Below, one piece after another: positions 47,886 to 58,195 of a stretch of 64,000 nt of DNA (the first letter of the stretch is position 1; the number at the start of each line of letters is the position of its first letter). This DNA comes from Synechococcus sp. M16CYN. GTDB lineage: Bacteria; Cyanobacteriota; Cyanobacteriia; PCC-6307; Cyanobiaceae. The stretch covers positions 372,001 through 436,000 of the forward strand of contig NZ_AP029048.1 in assembly GCF_040371545.1 (NCBI RefSeq), written 5' to 3'. The notes beneath the pieces were generated by a model. That model had not been told where the DNA came from and did no database searches. It worked only from the letters and a program-made list of their open reading frames with translations. The translations under genes were made by a program, and so were the position numbers.

Positions 47886-49148
47886 CACAGCCAATAGTTC
47901 CATCGGGTGATACACTGCTTGTCCTCCTTGAAGGTGCCGACGCAGCTGTAAGGTGCAGCCGATGTTAGCGCTGGCTATTATCGACGCTCCCGTACTGCTA
48001 AGGTCAATAGCTTTAATCATTCCCAGCTCAGCGGCTTCCTGCGGCTGTACCAAATTATAAATGCCGGCACTCCCGCAACATATACCTGCCTCCATAGGTT
48101 CTCTCAGCTCCAGATTAGGAATGGCGTTAAGCAGAGTTCGTAACTGTTGCTGAATATTTTGACCATGAATCATGTGACATGCGTCATGTATAGCCACCGC
48201 ACCGGCTATTGGCTTGAGCTGAGTTCGAAAGCTGTCACTGAGGCCCACGTTGGTTAGAAATTCATGTACGTCTGAGACGGTCGTGCGGAAACACTCGCTG
48301 TCTTGGAGGAGCTCGCCATAAGTTTTCATCGTGTGACCACAACCAGATGCCGCTACAATCACTGCGTCTAGTTTTCCGTCGATTCTGTTCATACTCCGCA
48401 CCAGAGCAGATGCCAGTTCGCGGGTAAGCGACATCTTTCCTTGGTGATGGCTTACAGCTCCACAGCAGCCCTGATCAGGCGGTAGGACAACCTCGAAACC
48501 ATTGGCTTGTAGAACCTTCACCGTTGCAATGTTGACAGAAGGATCGAAGCACCGCTGGACACACCCCAACAGAAATGACACTCGACCGCGGCGTGGTCCG
48601 ATCGCAGGATTGATCGTAGGTATTAGATCGTCGAATGCGCTGGCTGTAAGGACTGGTAACAGCAGTTCCATCGCTTCAATTTCAGGGCCGAATAACCGAG
48701 TGAGACCGGTGCAACGAGCAACTTTTTGAAGGAGGGTGCCGGTGTAAAGCCGTACTAGATGGAGTAAAGTTCGAAGTCGACGGGGGTAAGGTAAAACCCA
48801 GAGCAACAGCTGACGAAGACTGATTTGCCAGATGCTGCGCAGCCCAATGCTATTGAGCTTAGGACGTATAGCTTCAATCAGTTGGTCGTAACGAACGCCG
48901 GAGGGACAAGCCGTCACGCAGGCATAACAGCTTAAGCAAGTGTCGAAATGGCCGGCAACAGTAGCATCAAATCCCAGCTCACCGGCTTCGATCGCCCGCA
49001 GGGCGTGGATGCGACCACGGGGTGAATCCATCTCGCTAGCTAACACCCGATAGCTAGCGCAGGTGGATAGACAGAAGCCACAGTGTACACAGGGATCTGT
49101 TAATTCAGTAGGGAACTTGGGGGGTCGAGTGGATGCGTTAGACAGCAT
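47853..49148 (-). CDS. glcF: Glycolate dehydrogenase iron-sulfur subunit GlcF
   Basis: A 431-residue iron-sulfur protein of the glycolate dehydrogenase complex. Two N-terminal [4Fe-4S] motifs: CVHCGFCLSTC and CLSCYACVTACP. Two CCG-type domains follow, with GCVQRCFDPSVN, PDQGCCGAVSHHQG, and ICCGSAGIYNL. Full length. It overlaps the end of the sugar-acid kinase tail-to-tail. With GlcE it passes electrons from glycolate to the quinone pool. Confidence 0.9.
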   Translation of the reverse strand: MLSNASTRPPKFPTELTDPCVHCGFCLSTCASYRVLASEMDSPRGRIHALRAIEAGELGFDATVAGHFDTCLSCYACVTACPSGVRYDQLIEAIRPKLNSIGLRSIWQISLRQLLLWVLPYPRRLRTLLHLVRLYTGTLLQKVARCTGLTRLFGPEIEAMELLLPVLTASAFDDLIPTINPAIGPRRGRVSFLLGCVQRCFDPSVNIATVKVLQANGFEVVLPPDQGCCGAVSHHQGKMSLTRELASALVRSMNRIDGKLDAVIVAASGCGHTMKTYGELLQDSECFRTTVSDVHEFLTNVGLSDSFRTQLKPIAGAVAIHDACHMIHGQNIQQQLRTLLNAIPNLELREPMEAGICCGSAGIYNLVQPQEAAELGMIKAIDLSSTGASIIASANIGCTLQLRRHLQGGQAVYHPMELLAVSAGLHSLPSL

Positions 49149-49564
49149 GAAGTTTAGTTTGATTTTTTAGCAAGTGTTCAAGCGCTTTTTGCACTTGTGT
49201 AATCTTTACCTAAAGAGAAGAATAATGACTGATATGATGAAGATTGAAAGATCTTCGTAAAAAGAAGACATTATACTAGCAAATTTGAATGCTATCAATA
49301 AACCTTTGAATGAACTTATAGTACAAGTTTTTGTATGTTCTGTTCGTTTCTTTAAAATCTTTTGGCTTATTATCTAATGCTAATTATTACAGTAATTATG
49401 ATCAAGGGTAATATTAGTTGTAACTAATTTAGCCGCCACTTATAATTAATATTGTATCGTGATTCAGTATATTTTTGACGTCGCTGATCTTATCGCTAAA
49501 ATACGAAAGTTAATGGCGACTAATTGAAATGATGTCGCCGCTATGCTCATTAGTAGGGCAACGA
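49149..49564. other. AT-rich spacer, nothing recognised
   Basis: About 415 bases between the glcF start and icd stop, both on the minus strand. AT-rich, no coding-like frame and no clear terminator. It carries the promoter region for glcF. Confidence 0.5.
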
Positions 49565-50995
49565 TCAACTACTGAAGTGATGGATCACAGCTTTAGCAAA
49601 ATTGCTGCAACTTATAGGTTCTACTTGAGGCTCCATCAAGCGAGCAAGATCATAAGTGACCTCGCGATTAGCAATTGCAGCACCCAGTCCTTTGGTAATT
49701 AGATTAGCAGCCTCTTGCCAGCCAAGAAACTCGAGCATCATAGCGCCACTAAGAATCGTCGAGCCTGGATTGATCCGATCAAGTCCAGCATGCTTAGGCG
49801 CCGTACCATGAGTGGCCTCAAAAATTGCTGCATACTCCCCAATATTGGCCCCAGGGGCCATACCAAGACCACCAACTATTGCAGCGGCGGCATCAGATAT
49901 GTAATCACCGTTGAGGTTTAGTGTAACTAGGATCGAGTACTCCTGTGGCCGAGTTTGGATTTGCTGAAAAATATTGTCGGCAATGCGATCATCAATAAGA
50001 ACCATGTCTTTCCATTTGCCATTGCCATGGCTAGTGCCGATAGCGTCAATTACCGTCTGGACTTCGGTATTAATGTTGGTCTTTTTCTCGGGTGTGAGGC
50101 TGTCGTATCCCGGCTCAATCATTCGAGCGTTCGAGATAACGCTTGGATTTGGACACTTATCTAGGTTGTCCAAAATCCAGCTTTCACGCTCAGTGATGCA
50201 CACATCGCGGAATTCCGTAGTAGCAAGTTCATAGCCCCAGTCACAGAAAGCACCTTCCGTGAATTTCATAATATTACCCTTATGTACCAAGGTCACGTGG
50301 CGCTTTTTACCCCGGAGGCGCAGTGCGTGTTGTATTGCCTTACGAATATGGCGCTGGCTACCATGCTTGCTTACCGGCTTGATTGCGATACCGGACCCTT
50401 TTGGAATCCGACGCTTACCCAGCTTTCCGTTAGCAGGTATTACCGTTTCATTAAGGTACCTGCACAGCTCTTGGCCAACAGTATCGTTGGCTTCCCACTC
50501 GATACCCATGTAGATATCCTCCGTATTTTCCCTATAGACAATTACATCAAGATCTTGGGGGCGCCTATGAGGGCTGGGCGTACCCTCGTAGTAACGGCAT
50601 GGCCGCACACAGGAGTAAAGGTCAAAAATTTGTCTGAGAGCTACGTTGAGAGAACGAATACCTCCACCGACTGGCGTTGTCAGTGGGCCCTTGATTGCAA
50701 CGCCATAGGTGCGGATTGCTTCAAGAGTGTCTTCCGGCAGGTATTGATAAGTGCCGTACAGCTCACAGGCTTCGTCCCCGGCAAATACCTTGAACCACTC
50801 AATTGACTTGGCTCCGCCATAGGCCTGGGTTACAGCTGCATCTAACACTTTTTGTGTAGCTGGCCAGATGTCGACGCCCGTCCCGTCTCCACGGATGAAC
50901 GGGATAATTGGTCTGTCGGCAACTATCGGTTGTCCGTTCTCGAAGCGGATAGCCGTACCTGTGCTAGGAGCTATGAGCTTCTCGAACTGGGCCAT
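49565..50995 (-). CDS. icd: Isocitrate dehydrogenase (NADP)
   Basis: A 476-residue NADP-dependent isocitrate dehydrogenase giving 2-oxoglutarate, the carbon skeleton for nitrogen assimilation in cyanobacteria. Motifs: IIPFIRGDGTGVDIWPATQK, NVALRQIFDLYSCVRPCRYY, YRENTEDIYMGIEW, and GDYISDAAAAIVGGLGMAPG followed by ATHGTAPKHAGLDRINPGS. ATG 50995 (MAQFEKLIAPSTGT) is the family start; the frame seven codons upstream is not conserved. Expected to be under NtcA control, but no clear NtcA box was identified. Confidence 0.96.
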   Translation of the reverse strand: MAQFEKLIAPSTGTAIRFENGQPIVADRPIIPFIRGDGTGVDIWPATQKVLDAAVTQAYGGAKSIEWFKVFAGDEACELYGTYQYLPEDTLEAIRTYGVAIKGPLTTPVGGGIRSLNVALRQIFDLYSCVRPCRYYEGTPSPHRRPQDLDVIVYRENTEDIYMGIEWEANDTVGQELCRYLNETVIPANGKLGKRRIPKGSGIAIKPVSKHGSQRHIRKAIQHALRLRGKKRHVTLVHKGNIMKFTEGAFCDWGYELATTEFRDVCITERESWILDNLDKCPNPSVISNARMIEPGYDSLTPEKKTNINTEVQTVIDAIGTSHGNGKWKDMVLIDDRIADNIFQQIQTRPQEYSILVTLNLNGDYISDAAAAIVGGLGMAPGANIGEYAAIFEATHGTAPKHAGLDRINPGSTILSGAMMLEFLGWQEAANLITKGLGAAIANREVTYDLARLMEPQVEPISCSNFAKAVIHHFSS

Positions 50996-52645
50996 GGTAG
51001 TGGGGTCACATTTCAATATAAAGAACCTAATAACTGAGAGTAAGAAATCTAGGATTTAACTGATATCAAATGATTCAAAGCAACTAATTGTGCTATTTCT
51101 GGTCGCAGCGGTCCACTTCAACAGAAAAACCCTATTTATTTGCTTTAATTGAATGAGGGGTTAACTCGTTAGAGACGAATCGGTCTCTGTTAATTAGCAA
51201 CGCTTTATCGGACGGATGCTATAGCGACAGTAATTCGCCACCGGATTGATGCAGTACATTCAAAGACTGGGCTTGATCCTTTCGAAATTCATTAAATAAG
51301 CTGAGGAGATTGTAATGTTTACAAGGTTCGACCATATCGGTAGTAAGTATGCAGCTGCTGTGTTAATTGATCTGGATCTTTAGCATCCGTTTGAAAGTAT
51401 GTGATCAATAGTTGCGGTATAGTGCGAGGGAGATTAAGTCGTCACTGCTATGCTCGGATCAACCATGATGAATAAAGTTCATTTAAAAGTAGCCACAGAG
51501 TTATGATTCTATCTAGTTTTCAATTGGCTGGTAAGTTTGATTTGGCTTTGGGAAGAAGCCAAATATTTTTATGCTTTTCCCGAATTTGTTCTTGCTACTG
51601 TTAGTTTAGCTTAATAAAATTAAGCATTTTTTGGAGGCTTGTTGCCTTAAATCTTTAATTGAATCTCTGTATAAAGATTTCCCAAGTACTTACATGATCT
51701 GGTTTAGCAAATAGACATCCTGAAATCTATTTAAACTCTAGAGTTATATATTAGGCAGCATTTTTTATTTTCCGTTTGATCACTGATTAGAGGTATCAAT
51801 AACTTTGCTTTCATTGCTGAATTTAATTTGTACAGTTTTAATTTTACTGTGTAATCTAATATTAATTAAACTAATATATCGAATTAATTATTGTGACACT
51901 ACTATGAGTAGTTACCATTGGTGTTGATATTCTTGCTAAGAATATCGGTTACGCTTTTTTGATATAAAAGGCAAGGATATTAATTTCTTATATGGATCTA
52001 TTATTACCAGAATATCTTGAAATTGACACCAGACAATTATAGACTTTTAAGCATCAAGTCAAAGACCCTATGATTATAAATTTATATTACTTATTTTTAT
52101 TCGAATTTTAATTGTAAAGTTGTTAACATTTAGACGTAGTTTGAAGCTTGGTTTAGCAAGTCGTTATAATTTACTTTATATTTCTAAATCTTCAAATTTT
52201 TATCGCTGATCAAAGCTATCTCTTATTACCACTGAATTAACGAGACAGAGTTAAAAGTGTTTAACAAACTAACGTTACTTCATGATCACACCCAAACGGT
52301 AGCTGTTGAACCCGTGATGCTGGCATGCCCATAACGCTGTGGTGCCCGTGAAAATACCTCGACTGTATAGTTGCGTTAGATACCAGTAGCTTAAGCTGGT
52401 GTTTAGATCTCGCTTTATCTGCTCGACACTGATCTAAGTAAAGCCGTGAGAGTGCTTAACAAGGTTAAGACGAAACCTCCCTCGGGGTTGTACCGAGAAC
52501 GAATCAGAATTTTAAACTTTGGGTCATACAACGCCAAATATGCTTGGCGCGGGTGCGATGGTGTTCCCTTGCCAATGCCTGCATTATAGGGAGTAGCAGA
52601 TTGAGTGTCGTGAACGCAGGCGAGTCTGTGCGGAGTGTTGCGCAG
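50996..52645. other. Long AT-rich spacer
   Basis: About 1.65 kb between the icd start and the next plus-strand gene. Most is strongly AT-rich (51,500-52,250). A few short coding-like pieces occur near 51230-51390 and the GC-richer 52260-52620, but none forms a credible gene and no family is recognised. The minus-strand ORF at 52415-52696 looks like a shadow of the next gene. No RNA gene was identified. Confidence 0.45.
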
Positions 52646-53053
52646 ATGCAAGTTGTGGCCTCCACGGTTACGTTGGTGCGCCGCTATTTCCCACAAGCAA
52701 AGCCGAATCTTCGACCTTGGCGAGACGACGCCCAGACCCGTCAGTGGAGTGAACCCGAATCTCTCGATCTATCCTTTCACTTTCCTGGATGGGATCCGCG
52801 GCTGCAGTGCCGCAGCTTGCTGTTGCAACTTCGTCTGCAATCCATAGCCAGTAACGATGGTTTGCAATTGCTCGGTGTCTTGATACATGGGATGACTTAC
52901 GATGGAGAGCGTTGGCGCTTGGTCACAGTGGGAGACTGGCAGCCAGAAGGAGCACATCTCCCCCAACCAGCCCAGGTGAAGCAACTGCGTCAAATTTGTC
53001 GCGATTTGTTCTATTTGTTTGATTCAGACGTTCATGCAGATCAAATGCCGTAA
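52646..53053 (+). CDS. Conserved hypothetical protein before heme oxygenase
   Basis: A protein of about 135 residues with ATG at 52646 (MQVVASTVTLVRRYFPQAKP). Mixed alpha/beta composition with a WDPRLQCRSLLLQLRL strand and GDWQPEGAHLPQPAQVKQLR helix-like tail. The open frame starts 34 codons earlier but the early part is not convincing. Unrecognised family, probably clade-specific. It lies 73 bases before ho1, same strand, and may be co-transcribed. Confidence 0.62.
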   Translation: MQVVASTVTLVRRYFPQAKPNLRPWRDDAQTRQWSEPESLDLSFHFPGWDPRLQCRSLLLQLRLQSIASNDGLQLLGVLIHGMTYDGERWRLVTVGDWQPEGAHLPQPAQVKQLRQICRDLFYLFDSDVHADQMP

Positions 53054-53126
53054 CCCTTCGCAACGCTCTGGACTCATACACCAAAACTCCTTATAGGTTC
53101 GAAGAACGGATGATTTAATAGCAACG

Positions 53127-53843
53127 ATGTCTGTCGCTTTGGCTACTCAACTTCGAGAGGGAACCAAGAAAGCTCATACCATGGCTGAGAATACCGGCTT
53201 TGTGAGCTGCTTTCTCAAGGGTGTCGTCGATAAAGCCAGCTACCGCAAGCTCGTCGCCGATCTTTATTTCGTTTATGAAGCGATGGAAGAGGAGGTGAAC
53301 AAACTCTCCAAGCATCCGGTAGTGGGTCCTATTGGCAAAAAGGAGCTAAATCGCCTCGAGTCCCTTGAGCAGGATCTTGCTTTTTACTTCGGCGAAGGTT
53401 GGAAAGAAGAGATCCAGCCATCTCAGTCAGCCGTCACTTATGTGGAGAGGATTCGTACTGTGGCTAGAGACTCTCCCGAATTGTTAGTAGGACACCATTA
53501 CACCCGCTACATGGGGGATTTGTCCGGTGGCCAAATCCTCAAGAGTATTGCCCAGAAAGCCATGAACATGAGTGGTGATGATGGTCTTCGCTTTTATGTC
53601 TTCAATGACATCACTGATGAAAAAGCGTTCAAGGCAAGTTACCGTTCCGCAATGGACCAGCTACCAATTGATCAAGCCACGGCTGATCGCATCCTTGAGG
53701 AGGCTAATTATGCCTTTCGCCTTAATATGAGGATGTTTCAAGAGCTAGAAGGCAACCTCGTGGCAGCTATAGGCAAGGTCCTATTTGGTTTTTTAACCCG
53801 CCGTCAACGGGCTGGTAGTACAGAGGCTGCAACTGTTGCCTGA
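53127..53843 (+). CDS. ho1: Heme oxygenase (biliverdin-forming)
   Basis: A 238-residue soluble enzyme that opens heme to biliverdin with ferredoxin as donor, the first step to phycobilin antenna pigments. The proximal His is in LREGTKKAHTMAENTGFV near residue 17, and the distal helix has HHYTRYMGDLSGGQIL near 128-143 with the conserved GDLSGG. Length and motif match cyanobacterial HO1. It implies phycobilin (phycobilisome or phytochrome) chemistry in this organism. It is followed three bases later by a glycosyltransferase. Confidence 0.95.
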   Translation: MSVALATQLREGTKKAHTMAENTGFVSCFLKGVVDKASYRKLVADLYFVYEAMEEEVNKLSKHPVVGPIGKKELNRLESLEQDLAFYFGEGWKEEIQPSQSAVTYVERIRTVARDSPELLVGHHYTRYMGDLSGGQILKSIAQKAMNMSGDDGLRFYVFNDITDEKAFKASYRSAMDQLPIDQATADRILEEANYAFRLNMRMFQELEGNLVAAIGKVLFGFLTRRQRAGSTEAATVA

Positions 53844-53846
53844 TCT

Positions 53847-54902
53847 GTGCCTACCAGACTGATCCGCTTTTTGGTACCTGGTACAGGTGGTCGGTTTAAG
53901 TGTGGTGGATTGATAGTTGAATTACAAACGGCCCGTTTACTGGTAAGTTTGTGTCCGACGGAGGTGGTCACATATAGGCAACGCCAAACCGATGTAGCTT
54001 TTCTCAATGATTATCTCAAGTCGGAGAGACCTGACCGAAGTATTCTCTGGATTGTCAGTTGGGGATTTGACGTCCCTGCTCTGATAAAACGCCTACGCGG
54101 CCATCGAGTGGCTTATCATGCTCATAGTAGTGGGTACGGTTTTAACCTCCCTTCCGGCATTCCAGTGTTGGCTGTCAGCAGGAATACGCTTGGTTACTGG
54201 GGATCACGGGCACCGCGTAACCCTCTCAGCTTGGTACCAAACGCACTTGATGATGCTTGGCTAAAACGAGGTGCGCTGAAGAGTAAGGCAAAACGCCCCA
54301 TTGATGTTCTGGTACAAGCGCGTAAGAGCAGTCCCTATGTGACAAACAAGTTGGTGCCAGCATTGCGACGTTTCGGTTTAACAGTTGAGGTTCAGAGCGG
54401 CTGGGTGGAAGATCTCATTGATCTATTTAATAAATCAACCGTCTACCTCTACGACTCCGCAGACTATTGGCGAGGTAGGGGTATAACCGAAGGATTTGGC
54501 TTACCTCCTTTGGAGGCTCTCGCCTGCGGCTGTGTGGTGTTCAGCAGTTTAAATCACGCTCTTGCAGACCATGGTGATCCGTGTCGCGGCATGCATCAGA
54601 TCGGTTGCGGTCGTCTTGGGTTTGATGTTCAACGCATCTCACGGGCAGCGCAAACGCCGTCACAATGGCGCCCACAGGTCGATCAGTTAAAAACTTGGTT
54701 GACTCCCTATACGGAGACATGGTTGCTAGAATGCTGGCGAGAAGTTCTTCAGCATCTCGACTCCTTTGACGAAGCACCAGGTGCGTTATTGACCAGCCGC
54801 GCAACTTGGCAATTAGTATGGGGTCAGAGGCTGATGCGTCTTTGCCGAAGCGGCCGATCGGTTGCCCGACTGGCCTCTAGTCTAGTAAATGTTGAGCATT
54901 AA
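53847..54902 (+). CDS. Glycosyltransferase (GT-B type)
   Basis: A 351-residue GT-B-fold glycosyltransferase, probably GT4-like. The C-terminal donor domain has YLYDSADYWRGRGITEGFGL, then PPLEALACGCVVFSSLNHAL, the usual E-x7-E nucleotide-sugar region (E in GITEGFG and LEAL). The N-terminal half has HRVAYHAHSSGYGFNLPSGI. The start is GTG at 53847, three bases after ho1. It begins the glycan locus that runs to kdsA. Donor and acceptor sugars unknown. Confidence 0.8.
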   Translation: MPTRLIRFLVPGTGGRFKCGGLIVELQTARLLVSLCPTEVVTYRQRQTDVAFLNDYLKSERPDRSILWIVSWGFDVPALIKRLRGHRVAYHAHSSGYGFNLPSGIPVLAVSRNTLGYWGSRAPRNPLSLVPNALDDAWLKRGALKSKAKRPIDVLVQARKSSPYVTNKLVPALRRFGLTVEVQSGWVEDLIDLFNKSTVYLYDSADYWRGRGITEGFGLPPLEALACGCVVFSSLNHALADHGDPCRGMHQIGCGRLGFDVQRISRAAQTPSQWRPQVDQLKTWLTPYTETWLLECWREVLQHLDSFDEAPGALLTSRATWQLVWGQRLMRLCRSGRSVARLASSLVNVEH

Positions 54903-54968
54903 TTAACTTAGATTCCTAGTAAGACAGGCTGGTGTTATGTCGGCGTTCTATAATCGTCAACTTCTGGC

Positions 54969-56786
54969 ATGCCTGTTCGAAGTCAGACCTGGATAGGCCT
55001 TAGGCGGCTGCTAAAAGAACTGCCTTCTAGGCGTATTCGATTCTTAATTATTGTTCTTCTGGTCTCGTTCCTACAAGGCTTGACGGATATTTTCTTGGTG
55101 GCTTTGCTCGCACGCCTAGTCGGACTGATGTCGGGAGCAAAACTGATCGATCACACTTCAGGCATTCGTGTCTTTGACGGCGACATCTTCGATCAGGCTA
55201 GATGGTTATTAAGTTTGTTGGTTGTTACCTTTTGGGTTACATCAGGTATCCGTTTTGGGGCAGCTTATCTTCAAAGCATGTTAAGCGCTGAAATTTGGAA
55301 TGATCTTGTCAGTAAAGTCTATCGAAATTTGATGTTGCAAAACTATGCATTTTTTACTCAGCATCGAACAGCTAATTTATCAGAAACCTTTAATAGAATT
55401 TTAAATAAAGTATCTACATCTGTGGTTAACCCAATGATTATAATTGCAGGCAATGCATTGCCAATATTTGTAATGTTGGTAGGCGTTGTGCTTGTTCTTG
55501 GCATACCTGCTTTCGCGATGCTTAGCTTGATGTTAATAGCTTATACCTTATCTTCAAGGCTAATTATTCCTTATCTTCGATTTATCGCAAAGCAACGAGT
55601 TTACTATTCGCGGCAGATTAATTTATGGTTAATGGAGTCTTTGCGCTCAATGCGCGATATTCAGTTATATTCTGCCGATCAATTTTTTATCGATCATCTT
55701 GCTCATAACGGTGTGATTGCGAAGCGTTATGATCAACTTGCTAAGTTGCTTCCTGATGTTCCACGTTATGTAATTGAGCCAGCAGGAGTTACAATTTTAT
55801 TTATTATTGGTCTCGGTCCATCTGTTATTAATGGAGATGTAGATGAGATTCGTCAAGTAATTCCTACTTTGATAGCCGTACTCAGCACGCTGTTTAGGAT
55901 TTCTGCTCCATTGCAAAACACATTCCGTAATATCAATAAATTGCGTAGTGGATTGTCAGAAATTGAAGATGCCCTTGAACTTTTAACACTAAAGCCCGAA
56001 AGGATGTGCTTGACCTCCTCTAGTGTCTCTACTGTTTCTAGTATTATGCCTCGTCAGTTTATTCAGCTTAAGCAGGCAAGTTTTAGCTACTCTAGAAGGG
56101 AACAAGATGTTCTGTCTAATGTAAATCTTAAAATTCCTGTTGGATCTCGCATTGCATTGGTGGGACGTACTGGAAGTGGTAAGACCACATTAGTCCACCT
56201 TTTATTAGGTTTATATCATCCCACTTCTGGGAATCTTTGCTTAGATGGTATTCCCTTAAAACCTCAGGACTTGCCGGCTTGGCAGGCAAATTGTGCACTT
56301 GTTCCACAAGATATCTGCTTGCTAGACACTAGTATTCGTGAAAATATAGCCTTTGGTATTGATCCTAAAAATATCGATGATGCTCAAATCTGGGCTGCCT
56401 TAAAAGTTGCGCAGCTTGATGATGTAATTAGCAGAATGCCATACAGTTTGTTAACTATGATCGGTGAGAATGGAATTAAATTATCAGGTGGTCAACGTCA
56501 AAGACTTTCTTTAGCTCGTGCCTTATATAGAGGCGCAAAAGTTCTTATCTTGGACGAAGCAACTAGTGCACTTGATAGCAAAACTGAGCATGATGTTATG
56601 CAAGCTTTAGACTTAGTAGGGCATAGATGCACAATTATTGTAATTGCTCATCGTCTATCGACAGTTCGTAAATGCGATCGAATTTACGAGATTGAATATG
56701 GGTCTATTAAAGCTTCTGGAGATTTCACCATGTTATACGCATCTTCAGAATCTTTCCGTGAAATGACGCAGTTAGAAGACATCTGA
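54969..56786 (+). CDS. ABC exporter (lipid/glycan flippase type)
   Basis: A 605-residue half-transporter. The N-terminal domain has six or so membrane helices (about residues 20-330). The C-terminal ATPase has Walker A VGRTGSGKTTLVHLLLGLYH, the signature LSGGQRQRLSLARA, Walker B KVLILDEATSALDS, and the H-loop AHRLSTVRK. It resembles MsbA/PglK-type flippases, which move lipid-linked sugars or lipid A across the inner membrane. Its place between glycosyltransferases supports a glycan export role. More AT-rich than neighbours, consistent with an acquired surface-locus gene. Confidence 0.88.
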   Translation: MPVRSQTWIGLRRLLKELPSRRIRFLIIVLLVSFLQGLTDIFLVALLARLVGLMSGAKLIDHTSGIRVFDGDIFDQARWLLSLLVVTFWVTSGIRFGAAYLQSMLSAEIWNDLVSKVYRNLMLQNYAFFTQHRTANLSETFNRILNKVSTSVVNPMIIIAGNALPIFVMLVGVVLVLGIPAFAMLSLMLIAYTLSSRLIIPYLRFIAKQRVYYSRQINLWLMESLRSMRDIQLYSADQFFIDHLAHNGVIAKRYDQLAKLLPDVPRYVIEPAGVTILFIIGLGPSVINGDVDEIRQVIPTLIAVLSTLFRISAPLQNTFRNINKLRSGLSEIEDALELLTLKPERMCLTSSSVSTVSSIMPRQFIQLKQASFSYSRREQDVLSNVNLKIPVGSRIALVGRTGSGKTTLVHLLLGLYHPTSGNLCLDGIPLKPQDLPAWQANCALVPQDICLLDTSIRENIAFGIDPKNIDDAQIWAALKVAQLDDVISRMPYSLLTMIGENGIKLSGGQRQRLSLARALYRGAKVLILDEATSALDSKTEHDVMQALDLVGHRCTIIVIAHRLSTVRKCDRIYEIEYGSIKASGDFTMLYASSESFREMTQLEDI

Positions 56787-56791
56787 TAGTC

Positions 56792-57970
56792 ATGGCTGAT
56801 TTTGTTGTTATCGCAACAGCTGATTGGGATCACTTGCTTTGGACTAATAAGCAACACACATCACTCAGTTTGGTGGCAAATGGCCATCGAGTTCTTTATG
56901 TTGAATCCCTAGGTTTACGGCTTCCCCGGGCAACTTCTGCAGATGGCCTCAGAATTTTCCGTCGGTTTTGGGGAATGCTGCATCCACCTCGTCAGGTGCA
57001 AAGTAATCTTTGGATTTGGTCTCCGCCAGTTTTACCCGGAGGGACACAGGGATTTGCCATAACTCTGAATCGTCGACTATTGCGTACGGGCTTGTCATTG
57101 ACATTGCGTTGGCTTGGCTTCTGTAATCCTCTGCTTTGGACTTATAACCCGCTGACACAATTATATATAGACATTAGTGATTTCAGTGGCTCGATATATC
57201 ATTGCGTAGACAGTATTCAAGATCAGCCGGGGATGCCGTCAGCACTGATTGAGCACGGCGAAAGAAATTTGTGCGTTGCGGTGAACCTCGTATTAACCAC
57301 AGCACCAAAATTGCAACAGAAGCTGGAGCTGCTAAATCCACATACCTACTTTTTTGGTAATGTAGCGGATGCCAAGCATTTCGGTCAAGCTTCAGAGTCC
57401 AATCTTCTCTGCCCGGGAGATCTTGCAAACATACGTCAACCCAGGCTGTTGTTCACGGGTGCGCTCGATGCTTATAAGCTTGATCTTGTAATGCTTGAGA
57501 CTCTGATCCGTAATACCCCACAATGGTCTTATGTGTTAGTGGGCCCTGTTGTGGAGTGCGACCCTTCGACGGACTTATCCAGAATTCTTACTTTGCCCAA
57601 TGCGTATGTAATAGGTGCAAAACCATATAGGGAATTGCCATCATGGTTGGCCCATAGCGACGTAGCTCTGCTTCCTCTACGTCTGAATAGTTATACGCAG
57701 CAAATGTTTCCAATGAAGTTTTTCGAATATTTAGCTTCCGGATGCCCCACAGTTGCAACAGCGATTCCTTCCCTACAGCCACATGCTGATGTGGCCTTAC
57801 TTTGTGCCCCATCCGCTAAGGAGTTTGAAGTAGCAATCCGCCAGGCTCTAGCGGGAGAGGGACCATCGCACACAATGCGTCTGCAACGGGCTTCTGAGCA
57901 TACCTATGACCAACGCAGCCGGCGCATACTGAAGTTGTTGACCCAGCTTGGGCTGCTTCCGGATCAGTAG
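56792..57970 (+). CDS. Glycosyltransferase
   Basis: A 392-residue GT-B-type glycosyltransferase five bases after the exporter. The N-terminal half opens DFVVIATADWDHLLWTNKQH and contains a VLYVESLGLR strand; the C-terminal half has LPSWLAHSDVALLPLRLNSY and QQMFPMKFFEYLASGCPTVA, typical of this group, where K-F-F-E-Y-L positions the donor. Likely co-transcribed with the exporter. The residues of the Glu motif are present (KFFEYL). Sugar specificity unknown. Confidence 0.8.
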   Translation: MADFVVIATADWDHLLWTNKQHTSLSLVANGHRVLYVESLGLRLPRATSADGLRIFRRFWGMLHPPRQVQSNLWIWSPPVLPGGTQGFAITLNRRLLRTGLSLTLRWLGFCNPLLWTYNPLTQLYIDISDFSGSIYHCVDSIQDQPGMPSALIEHGERNLCVAVNLVLTTAPKLQQKLELLNPHTYFFGNVADAKHFGQASESNLLCPGDLANIRQPRLLFTGALDAYKLDLVMLETLIRNTPQWSYVLVGPVVECDPSTDLSRILTLPNAYVIGAKPYRELPSWLAHSDVALLPLRLNSYTQQMFPMKFFEYLASGCPTVATAIPSLQPHADVALLCAPSAKEFEVAIRQALAGEGPSHTMRLQRASEHTYDQRSRRILKLLTQLGLLPDQ

Positions 57971-58195
57971 GCTATCGGGCAGGTTTTAGACCATCTGAAA
58001 CTGCATTCGTTTGTTTACTCAACAGTCTGATTCAACACCTTACAGTCTTCCTCCTTGCGTTAGCCGATCAACTAACTATTACTGATAATGTGGCGAAGAC
58101 GTTACACATGTTTGCTCGAGCGGTTGGTGTATAGCGAAGTAAGGTTAGAACGTTGGAAAGAAGCTATTTTACTGTTCTTTGAACTTTAGAGATAG
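57971..58195. other. Spacer before a decayed gene
   Basis: The first 225 bases of a 988-base gap between two glycosyltransferase genes. No coding frame was found here. The rest of the gap (58196-58816) holds a pseudogene, and 58817-58958 is AT-rich leader to the next gene. Confidence 0.4.

Noticed and set aside
52415-52696. Minus-strand 93-codon ORF upstream of ho1
   Set aside because: Overlaps the supported plus-strand gene and has no family-like features.
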